Assembly (NCBI GenBank): GCA_029962745.1
Contig: CM057166.1
Coordinates: 633,714-697,713 of the forward strand
Length of the DNA stretch: 64,000 nt
Source of the DNA: Echinometra lucunter
Lineage: Eukaryota > Echinodermata > Echinoidea > Camarodonta > Echinometridae
Reading direction: 5' to 3'
Below are positions 1 to 11,400 of this stretch, piece by piece; within the stretch, counting starts at the first letter, position 1; every line of letters starts with the position of its first letter. A program made the translations under genes and the position numbers. The notes beneath the pieces were generated by a model that was not told the origin of the DNA, ran no database searches, and saw nothing but the letters and a program-made list of their open reading frames with translations.

Positions 1-3000
1 AGCTTAAAGGAAAGGATGAGGGTAAAGAAGGGAAATTTTTAGATAAAGGGAAGTTAGAACCCAATTTGTAAGTAAAAGACAGTGAGATTTTTCAGTTGGA
101 TCATGCAAAACAAGATATTTCTCATTTCTCTAATACATGTACATTGTAGTGAATCTCATAGAGGCAAATGAACAGAATCTGTTTTCAGTCAAGACACTTG
201 AGGTCATTCCTTTAGCCATTCACATTTCCATTTTTAGAAATCTAGCAGACTTTCACTCAGTGAATTCATGTAGAATAATCTGCGACTAGACCGTTTATCA
301 GTTGTTGCTTAGCAACGTGACTCAGCGTACATCATGCTTATGTTTTTTGATGACACAGTTCTGCGTCATAATTAAATGTCTTGTCTTCTCATCATTCTGT
401 ATGTCTCGTTGAAAAGGACCACATTACTGCACCTGGTGTTTCCAAATTGCTATTCTTTGTTAGTTAATCCCACCCTATTCCTATATTTTTAGTGTGTAGA
501 TCCATGTAGTTGCTTTTTTGTAGTATGCATGTAGAGTAGGCATTAAGCTTCGCTTTTTTTTTTCAACTTTAAAGCTCAGTGTCTTGCATGAATTGTGGCA
601 AAAGCTACTATGTTGCTTTAGTATTGCCAAGTTAAAATCTGCTCTGAAAAATCACTGAAGGATAAATGACAGCCATTAGTTATTAAGTTTATGATTTGCT
701 AGCTCCAAAACAATCCATCATATACCATTTTAGGTTCTATTCAAATTCTTTACTGAATTTAGTTTGTATTTCTATGCATCATCTGTGGAATCATCAGTTA
801 TATATCCAGAGTTACGAAAATTTAATGAATGAAACATTGAGAACAAGCAATTTTGTTTTCTTTTTTATTTACACTAGTAGCAAAAATAAATTATTGAAGG
901 AATGATTTGGAATACCAATACAAATATTTTATCAAGGGCAAAGAATTTTTAGATGCAATCGGCTTTTGAGTTTGCTTAAACAAATGCATTGCTCTTAGTG
1001 AAAAGTAAGGGAAATAGTCTGCATAGTATTTTTTTTTCCATCTGTAGTTCTTAGTGCAAATAGGAACTTTTATTTTATGCTTTTGCAGTCTGCAATTGTA
1101 TAGCACCCCCTCAATGTTCAGTGCTTGTGAAATTGTAAAACTCATCAGCCTATAAAATGTCCCCTTTTCATGTAAATTCTTTGTGGACTTTTGGAAATCT
1201 ATTGTGAACGATTTCATCTTGTTTTGTTACTTGAAATGACTTACTTGTTGGTGAAATATACATGCTAGTTGTTCTAAGTCTGTATTTTCCCTCTTTAATG
1301 TTAATTCCCAATCCAAAATGGAGTAATCTTTATTCCCCATGTTATTTGTTCTGAAGTGGTCTCATTCCATTATGTTTGTAGGGATGTTTTGTACAATTTA
1401 CCACATGTTCCCTCCACTCACTGTAACTTTTCAATGGAGAAGGACAGGACAAAAGAAACCAAGTGCAAGATGGCTAATTTGTCTAATTTGTCATACCCTA
1501 TTTGGAATGAATTCTTCTTCACTCTCTTTTGTTCCTTGTTCACAGCTTGTCTTGTTCCATTATGTTTATAGGGGTGTTTTGTATCGCTTATTTCATGTAC
1601 ACCTTACACATCTGTAACTTGTCAATTGAAGAATAGAGATACAAAATACACATACACCCCAACACTCCACTGAATATACTACAGTCACAAGTTGGAAAAA
1701 GAAATTCATTTTTATGCTTTTATTCCAGGATTCTTGGTCATAATCTGAAGGGAAAATTATTGAATGCTTTATAGAGCATTATTTTAGATTCTTATTTGGA
1801 ACAAGATTCTAAAACATAAACTCCTCTAAACCAAGAGAATGGATGGATTGTACATGTTCATTTTTTAAAATTCACATTTCCAACACTTGATTTATTCTAG
1901 TGTACACAGTTATTAATCATGCGTCTTTCATTTCTTTAGCACTGTATTTTTTTTTCAAGGGAGCTAAATGAAAAAGTTTAGGACAAACATGAAGTACTAG
2001 CAATCACTAATTATATCACACTACACACCATCATTTCAAATACCTTTCATAGGGCAGTCATCTTTAAAACAAGGGTCCTGGGTTTCAATCCAAGCCAACG
2101 TGATAGTGCTAAGGCCCCATGGAAAGGTATGAATTCTTTTTACTGAGTCCACCAGATAGGACTTGAAGCGGTAGGTCCCCAGTTGCTCACCTGCAAGCAT
2201 ATACTTCTTTCCTCAGGAGTAAGGTGATGCAAATCTTCAATCATTCAATCAAATTCCTGCCTTGTAGGTGCCCATAGCTATCGCCAATAATGTATTAGAG
2301 ATGGAAATATTTTTCTCTAACAAAATATGAATTGTAAAAATGAAACATCTTTAAGGAAAAGCTTACAATGAAAATATAATCATATGAAGAGAGTTTAGGA
2401 CTCCAGTGGCTTAGCATAAACATTTCTATACATTAATATTGTGTTTAAAATAAAAACAAAAGATAGATTGTAGAAGAGGTTAAGTCTCCCCATTTGCTTT
2501 TAAAAATAGTGCAGGAAGGAAATGTTATTGAAGAGGATAGCAATATTAGAATCTACAGGGTATCAGTTGTAGCTCTTATGTAAATTTGACAGTTTCCAGC
2601 CAAGTTACTTCTATGTATATATGTCTTAATAAAGGGATTTTGAAAAAGAAACATAAAAAAGGTAGTGTTTTAGAGTTGTTGAAACATGTCAGCAAAAATC
2701 AGTAGAAAATGAATTGTTCTTATGATTATTCTTTAGTTTTTACTTTGATACAACCTGATAGTAATCACCAAGAGTAATTTTTTTTCCAGCAGGCTTCAAT
2801 TCCCAAAATGCATAGGGCTAGTGTTGAGGATTTAATTGAATTGAAGTCGATTCATATGTCCACGATTAGGCATAGTGTTGGGTATTGATCTGAAGTTAAG
2901 TATTTGACTAGTGATATATAGACAATATATTTTGCTACCAGAGTATAAACAGTATGATATCCTGTTGTGTGCATGTAATTGGTGCAGGTGATGATGCTAT

Positions 3001-3117
3001 TTTCCATGGGACATAGCATGGGGGCTATTTCTGTGATCACTTTGCATCCCTGCTGAGACTAATTTTGATTTTGTTTGTTTTTCTTTCCACTTTAACCTAA
3101 TTTTGATGTATGTATAG
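1..3117. other. Non-coding 5' region or intron of the RhoGEF gene
   Basis: No ORF here reads as a recognisable protein and no exon in a phase compatible with the downstream RhoGEF was found. The stretch is AT-rich. Visible structure is an imperfect direct repeat at about 1345-1455 and 1540-1640 and a possible degenerate tRNA-like box B near 2080-2092. If the RhoGEF has upstream exons, this is probably intron; if the ATG at 3124 is the true start, it contains the promoter. The sequence alone does not decide. Confidence 0.5.
1345..1640. repeat. Imperfect direct repeat, two copies
   Basis: Two segments of about 100 bp (about 1345-1455 and 1540-1640) share 'ttccattatgttt', then a stretch containing 'tgttttgta', then 'ctgtaactt' near the end. 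The offset is about 190 bp. Copies are diverged; function unknown. Confidence 0.55.
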
Positions 3118-3255
3118 GCACAGATGGATCCTAAACTAATCAAGCTCCAGAATGAACTGGATCATTACCTAGTCCAAGGACTACCAGGCTTCCCTCCTCT
3201 CCTATCACTTCAGTACCAGAGAAATGAAAATGAAGATCCTCAAATATTACATATG
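3118..3255 (+). CDS. RhoGEF exon 1 of this window
   Basis: It encodes MDPKLIKLQNELDHYL... to DPQILHM. An in-frame TAG (3115-3117) doubles as the likely acceptor 'tatag', and a second possible acceptor 'cag' ends at 3123. Starting at 3118 adds Ala-Gln and would be phase 0 like most other junctions, which suggests an upstream exon. The donor is ATG|gtaag at 3256. Confidence 0.75.
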
Positions 3256-5406
3256 GTAAGATTGCTTGTATCTCACTCACAGTTTCTCCTTGATATTCCT
3301 ATTAGATTTTAGCCTGTTGAATACTGAATTCTTTCTTTCCCATAGACTTGATACAGGGGTCACCCGGTTCCAGTAGGCAATGGGTTAAATGCCTCCTTTT
3401 TTGTCTCGTTTATGAAAAGTTTGTTCCCTGTTATTAATTTTTTTATGATCTTCCTCCCCTCTTCTTCTTCTCTCTCTCTCTCTCTCTGTCTTTTCTCCTC
3501 CATCTTCTCTTTTTGTCTCTCTGATCATCCATCTCTTCTGCCATGTGATTTACTAATGGGCCATTCTCGGTCACGTGTGTGACCCAAATTATGAAAAATA
3601 GCCAATTCAGTACTAATTTGTCATTATTTATCTTGTAGCAGACATCTCCCATTTTGGAATTTTAAATAACTGTAGTACCCCAAATAGAATGAAGGCAATT
3701 ATTTTAGAAGAACATACATCATCTTTCTTTCAGAAGTCAAATTAGGTCGGTCACGTGTGTGACTTCGCACGAAAATGGGTCTTACTTGTTGGTATTCAAA
3801 GCTATTTTTCTCGCATATTTCTGGGAGTGTAAGTTTTCACTTTTCATTACTGCATGATGGGGATTGCTCTAAACAGTTTTAAAGTAATTTTTCATAAACG
3901 AATAAACATTCTTTTCTTTTAGAGGTGAAAATTGAGTCGGTCACGTGTGTGACCACTCAAAATGGGGCATTTTTAAATGACACTATAAGCACATTATAGC
4001 TGAGAAATTCATTATTCTTATCAAAGAAAGGGGAGCCTTTTTCATGTAAAAAACTGGTTAAAATAAAAAAAAAATCAAAACATGTTATCTAATTTTCGAG
4101 CAATGAGACAAAATTAGATGGTCATGCGTGTGACCAAAAGTTTCACTTTCCAGAGAATGGCCCTAATGCTCCTTTTTGTCTTCCTCTTCCATTTTCTCTT
4201 TTTCCTATTCCTTTTCTTCTTTACATTTGTTCCCTTTTTCTCTCCTTATATCTCATCTTTTATTACTTTCCCTTGACTTAATGCTTTATTATTCCCATCT
4301 TTCTTCCTCTCTTCTTTCCTCTTCCTCCTCTCATTTTCCTCTTTCTCTTTATCTTATCTTACAATAATATACTGAATATTGTTCTCTTTTGTCTTTATTA
4401 ATCCATGTATGTCACATTCCGCTCTCTTAATTCTATTTCTTTAATGTGGTATCATGATATTGTTATCGTTATATAGATACTTGCCCTGTTAGTCTTCTAA
4501 TATTTTATGAACCTTTCTTCTTGAACAATATCTCCATCTGTGATGTTCTCCTGTTATCCATCTCACTTCCTTGTTCTTTTTCTTTTCATATTTTCTCCAT
4601 ACACACATCCTCCCTGGTTGTTGTTTCAGAATGATATTTTTGGCTCAAAGACAAGAGAATTTTCCCACCATTATCTCTCTACTCAAACATAGTGCAGTAA
4701 ATTAATACTTGGAAGGAGTTATTTCTTGTATAATTCACAATGCATATGAGCAGAATGTGAAATCAAAGTCTGAAAGTTGCTTCATGCTTAATGCAAATAT
4801 TCACCCAACCCAACCCAGCCCCACCTTAATTCAAAGGTATTTTGAAGAAAAATAGATTATCAGTGCAGTAGAGTATATTTACATAGTGACTGCACTATAT
4901 AAATGATCTAATTATTATTATTATTATCAGAGGATGTGCAATGGTGACTGAACAAATTTGAATAAGGAATAAGATAGTAATGAATTTTATATCAGTTGTA
5001 ATCATTGAACATACAGGTATCTTAAATAGCCTAATGACCAATTTTTGCCAATTTGAGGTTCTTATATTGTAGTGATTACAATTCGCAACAGGCCACAGCT
5101 CACATTATTTCTCAGATTATACTCATGCTTTCACCGACCTGTTATCATGTTAGAAGTGGATAGTGATTCATTCTTTTTGATACTCTTCTTTGTTTGCAGG
5201 AGAGTTCCTGGAAAGACTTGATTGATGTGGATATCAGGAATTCATTGGGCAAGAGAGCCAAGGAACTCCAAGAGGGTATCTGGGAACTCCTAGCTACGGA
5301 AGCAAAGTACATCAAACAGATCAGGGTTATCATAGATGTAAGTTGGTTACTGTGGTGGTGGTGGTGGTGGTGGTGGTGGTGGTGGTGGTGGTGGTGGTGG
5401 TGGTGG

Positions 5407-5449
<43 letters not shown>

Positions 5450-8400
5450 TGATGAATGATGATAGGGATGATGATGATGGTATGATGATGATGGTAGTGT
5501 AGGTGGTGGTGGTGGTGGTGATGATGAGGAGGATGTGATAATGATGATGGTGATGAAGTACTGTATGATGAATATATATATTAGACATTTTAATGTTGAC
5601 ATTAGTGACTAATATGACATGTATTAAGGTACTGTGCCAGTAGGAGGAGGAGGAAACTCTTAATGACAGGTGTATTGGTTTCTTTATGGACCAATGAGGA
5701 AGCTCAGAGCTATTATGTACCCTAGAAGGAAGTACACCAACCACATGATGCTGTCCGTGTTATGATTTCTTAGCTATAGCAACCATGGTGATGTTAGATT
5801 ATAGTCATCATGTTGTGTTAATGAAAAATTGGCAAATTTACACAGATTTACTGGTATTACATGAATACTGTATGATAGTTCTTTGTTTCTTCTGATAGTG
5901 TATTTAGTATGTATATTGTTAATTTATCTTTGTCTTCATTTCTTTGCAGTTATATATGTGCTGTCTCCTCAATCTCCAAACAGAGGCAATATTAAATGAG
6001 GTATGTTATTGTGATTCCTATTCAAAAATTTTTGCTGTATAATTATAAAAATTTGAAGGACAGGAAGAAGATGTGTGCATACATCTCTAAAATTCATGAT
6101 TGCCCTAAGTAGGCAAGAGTTGTTGCATTGAGGCAAAGAAGACATTTTGTCTTAGATTTGGCCCAGAAATTACATTTTGGTCATGTCATGTCTGCAAGTT
6201 ATATCATGTAATACTACTTAACAAACCATGATGAAAGTATTATGGTGAAATCTTTGTTACAGACTGCACAGCAGTGGCAAAATGTGATCTGATGAATGCT
6301 AGAGAGAATCTCTGTTTTAGTTGTTTCATTTGTCTTTATAAGAAAACAGAAACATGAAAGAATAGAGTTTTCTTAATGTAAAACCAAGCCATGAGCTACC
6401 CTAGGTACAATTATCAAAGAATAAGTTGATCGCAGACATATTTTTTCTTTTTTCTAGATTGATACGAAGAAAATCTTCAGCAATATCACAGCACTAGAGT
6501 CAGCTCACACAAAGTTCTGGAAAGAGAATCTCTTGAAGATTGTAGAGAAAGCCAGGAACAGTGGCAAGCCTATGGATCCTCTGGATATTGCTACAGCCTT
6601 TGAGGATGTAAGAATTTGTTCTTAAATGATACATACTCTGTGATGCACAGTGATACATATGAAATTGTTTAAGCGACAACTTTCATATCATCTTGTTTTA
6701 AGTGAAAGTACTATTTGTTCACTGTTTGATTCATTTTTTCCAGTATTTCCATATTAGATGAAAACTGCTTTTCAAAACTTTTTTTTTTTTTTTAAATCCA
6801 ACCAAATTTTGCATAATTCCCATTGATTGTTCCTAGAGTTTTTCAACATCATGTGATGCAAAAGCATATAAAAGTAATTATCATTCTTTATATTTCTGAA
6901 AAAAAAAGAATATTAGGGGTTGAATTTACCATGAAGTTAAGGGGAAGAGTTGTTCTTCCAGATGGGACAGTAATGGGACAGAAAATCTTTTCTTTTTGTT
7001 TTTCAAGTTTTTACCATATCTGAGTATAGTACCCCCTTAGCCAGTTGAATACTATGCCTGAGATAACTCGGGCATGGGTCTATAAAAAATGTGTGTTATA
7101 CCAAAATCAAATTGTGCTCAATTGGGTTACAGGGTAAGCTTTAGAGTAAAATCATTGCGCTTCCTTTTTTCTCAGTTTACGGATCACTTCTCAGCCTACT
7201 TCAAGTTCTGTGCAGAGGAAGATAGCTGTGTTCAATACGTCAGGGAGAAGAGACAAGAGAATAATATACTCAGAGCCTTCTTTGAGGTAGGATATAACAC
7301 AAGAAAGACAGTTGACACATAATTGAAATGTTGGGATTATACAGTTGTTGGTATGTTAATATTAATTTCAACCTTTTATCCACATGTACACGCCATTTTA
7401 TAATACATAAACATCCTCTAGTAGTCTGTCTACGACTCGGGTTTATCCTTTCATTGTCACTGGGATTTTGGGGAGGGGGTGGGGGGGGGGCTATAATAAT
7501 TAATAATACGCAACCTACTAGTTCACACGACCTTAATATTTCAACTTCTTTATGTTATATGTTATATTTCGAGACAATGAGCGGCCAGTTTTGTTTAGCT
7601 GTTGCCATATTCAGTATTTTGTACCAATATCTTGTTTTAATCCTCGTATTTTGCTTTGTACAATTTTATGTTACCCTGCCTGAGGATCTTACACTCTTAT
7701 TTGTAAACCTCGGTCCTGGGTTTTCTGTGTATCTTCTTTATTTCAATGTTGCATGTTTTTTATAATAAAGATAATTAATTTAAAAAAAAATTGAGTATGG
7801 GTGTGATATCCATAAAAGGAGTTTGAATGGTGATTTCCTCAATGAATAGAATGAAACCTTGAAATTTAATTCATTTCATTTCAAATGAATGATTTTGGCA
7901 GATATATGTTATTATTACCATCAACCCCAAAGGAAATCTTCAGTGGTGGTAATAATATTACATACTTACACAAAATAATGTTCCTATGCATTTGGAAGAG
8001 CTTTGTAAATAGTTGTCCGGCCTTTGATCATTTATGTGCCAAATATACATAGTTCAAATTATATCTTGCACACCACATTTATTTTATCACTGAGAGGAAT
8101 GCAACTAAATTTTGTGAATTTTTTTCTTCCTTCTACCTCTATATTAGTGGTGTGAGGGGCATACTATCACTCGTCAGATGAGGCTTCGGGGTTTAGGAGA
8201 TCTCTTGATCTACCCTATGCAAAGGGTCACCAAGTATCACTTGATGATTGAGAGGGTCCAGAAGAATTGTGAAGATGAAGTGGCAAAGGCAGCTCTCAAG
8301 AAGACAGTAAGTAAATGATGAATTATTGGGTGTCAGGAGTGGGATGTATAGAAAAGTCTGAATGAGGTTACCTTACCATGTAAATCAGTGTGTCACCAAG

Positions 8401-11400
8401 TATCACTTAATGATTGGCAGGGTTCAGAAGAATTGTTAAGGTGAAAGTGTCAAAGGTAGTTCTCGAGAAGAAACTAAGTAAATGATGAATTATTTGGTGT
8501 CAGGAGTGGGATGTATAGGAAAGACTAAATGATGAATAGTTTATCATAGGAGTGACATGACCACTAAATACCAGGAATTGATAGGAAGCATCCAGAAGAA
8601 TTACAAAGATCAAGTGACTAAAGCCACCCTCAAGCAAACGGCAGTTCACTATTTATGACTTGGATTTGTTAGGTTTTTAAAGTATCTTTATTCTTGATTG
8701 AAGACTTACCATAGGTTTCCATAATGTTGATGAAAAGTCTCCTGAAACAAATCTTTTTACATTTGCAATAGAGCTTTTTTTAAAATTTAGATGTAGAGAT
8801 GAATATTGTGATCATTAACAACCTTCTGCTTTGTTTTGTAGTTTGATAACATTGTTGAGTTTGTGACTCACATCAACCATGAGATCAAGAAGGAACAAGA
8901 GAGAAAGAAAATGGAGAAGGTTGCCGAGATTCTAGAGGGCTATGAAGCTTTTAATGCTCCTACTGGATGTGATGAGCTCACTAGGGTGAGTAGGATATTT
9001 GTCATTCTGAAGACCATGGTTTGATATTTGTTTATTTGTTCTCTTCAGAACTTAACTTGGACTGGAAAAACTTTTAAAATTTCTAAGTTTATAGAAATTT
9101 ACTTCCAACCCCATCTATGCCAACAAGTTTGCAAACAGTTGTCAAGAATTAACTTTTTAAAGTCCTTATTATGTGTTACTCCATCCTCAGTTTAATAACA
9201 TTTTGTGGGGGTTTTTTGTTGTTGTTGTTTTTTTTTGTCTGGAGTTGGTAACATTGTGACATATACAGTGTATATACATGCTTCTCTCTATCTTCCAATT
9301 AGAAACCCATCTGTGTGTAATGTGCAGAGTCATTGACAGTGTGACAGATAAATTACATTCAAACTTCTCCCTATACTCTCTGCATTTTAGTTAGTAGAAG
9401 CTCATTCTGTGTTTGGTGTGAAGAGTCCAATGCTGTATGCCAGTCAGATTCAGTGTGACAGATAAATTACATTCAAACTTGTCTTCTCCCTATTCTCTGT
9501 ATACTTTAGTTAGTAGAAGCTCATTCTGTGTTTGATGTGAAAAGTCCAATGCCGTATGCCAGTCAGATTCATCCAAGATGGCTGCTCTTAGAAGGTTCTC
9601 TTAAGCTTCAAGAAAGGTCAAGCAGAGTAAGAGCTTCCTCTTTCTATCTTGTTTCTTGATGATACTGGAATGAACTGAAAATATACCTTTTGAAGCTACA
9701 TGTACCTGTATAATTGATCATTGATGTTAGGTTTCAGGTTTAAGGGGTGTTCAGATATGTGGCACCAGTTATGTTAATTAACGCGCATTAACGCGTCAAC
9801 TCTCAAATAAAAGAGAACTTTGCCAAAACTCATGACAACATATTTTGCGCTAACTTTTTAGGAATTTGATTGGTACGCATTTTTTAGCAGCCAGGCAGTA
9901 ACACAAAGTGTCCTGCCTCGGCATCATTTTTTTTTGTCACCTTATACCTCATTGACTTGTTGCTGGGATTTTGTGGCGCCACAATATCGCCTCATATCTG
10001 AACATGCCTTTATGGTTGACTCTAGACCTTGTCACTCTTCTCATGAGGCTATATGGCTTATGTTGCTGACAGGGCATAGATTTTTAAAAATATGATTTTG
10101 GTCTCTTTTCAGGGGAAATGAGCATAAGGTCTATCATATATATTTATGTTTATTGTGGTATTTTTTCTGAAATTGATCTTTTGACTTATGCCATAGTTTG
10201 TACTCTTAAGTGATTAAGTTATGATGGCTATGTCAAGTTGTGATAATGTAATTACATATTGAAAGAAATTTGCTGTAATTTAATCAGTATGGGTTTTTGG
10301 TGTGTTAATGTAAATGTTTTTTTTATAAGAAATTTTTCTTCTTGTGAGGCTTTTTGAGCCATATGAATAACAGCATAAGTACTAACTCCTCAAGGATATG
10401 ACACATAATGAAATCAACCTACACAGACAAAAAATATGTCTAATTTTATTTCTTGAAAATACAAGGAATCTTTATAACTATTGAGTAAACATTTATATTT
10501 TCTTCTCATTTTTTTCTCCTCCTCCTGTATTTTCAGACAACACTTTATGCATTCCTCTTCACTGATGCCTTGGTGCTTGCTAAGCAGAGTGGGAGGACTG
10601 GAGAGAAATACAGGGTTGTCAGACCACCAATGAGAGTAGACCAATTAGAGGTCATTGAACTCAGGGATGGAAGTGAGTCGGCTGTCTCCTTAGCTTTCAT
10701 CTCAATTAGAGTAGTGGCATTAAGCATCATTGGCAAATGAAAATACATATCACCAAACAACAACAACAACAAATAAACAAATGAGTATCAACAAAGATAT
10801 CATCTGTTCAGAGCCAGAGGGGCATTAACTCATATCATTTTATATAGACTTAATGCCCTTTTGGCTCTAAACAAACGATATTTATCTCTGTGTCAAAATA
10901 AAAGGACCTAAGCATTAAGGCCCATTATATATATCTGTATTTCAGTATCTTATATCACTTGAATGAGGATAACAATAGAATACAGTAGAATTCTATACTG
11001 TGATTCTTCTTTTTTGCAGCCCTATTGCCATTCTGTCACCTAAAGGGAAACTTCATCCTCAGAAGTCTTCACTGCAAATTTGTTATTGTTTTAAAATCCA
11101 TTGAATTCACCATTGATTTTGTCAGCTGCAAATGAATTGTCATCTGCAAAGGAAAATAGAGATCTAATTGTTTTATTTGTATTTATTTATTTATTTTTAT
11201 TTATTCATTCTCCACACATGGGCTGGATCACCCTTTTCAACCAGAGGCTGTTCTTCTAAGGGGTCCAGATATTTTTTTACAATCCATTGAAGTCATCACT
11301 GATTTTGACATTGTGATATAAGCTTTGTGAAAGGATATTTTGATTGTTGTTACTTTGGTAGTCATCACAATCTTCATCAATAAATCGCCAGTTTTTGTTT

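Noticed and set aside
5145..5744. 199-codon minus-strand ORF with a long poly-His run
   Set aside because: It is the antisense reading of the (TGG)n/(TGA)n tract in the RhoGEF intron and has no conserved domain.
7328..7765. 145-codon ORF in RhoGEF intron 5
   Set aside because: Hydrophobic, includes a poly-G derived Gly run, ends in an AATAAA/poly-A retroposon-like tail; no recognisable domain.
11020..11134. Possible RhoGEF exon after 'ttttttgcag' at 11019
   Set aside because: Its translation (TLLPFCHLKGNF...) does not look like PH sequence, whereas the acceptor at 11412 fits the phase and completes the domain.
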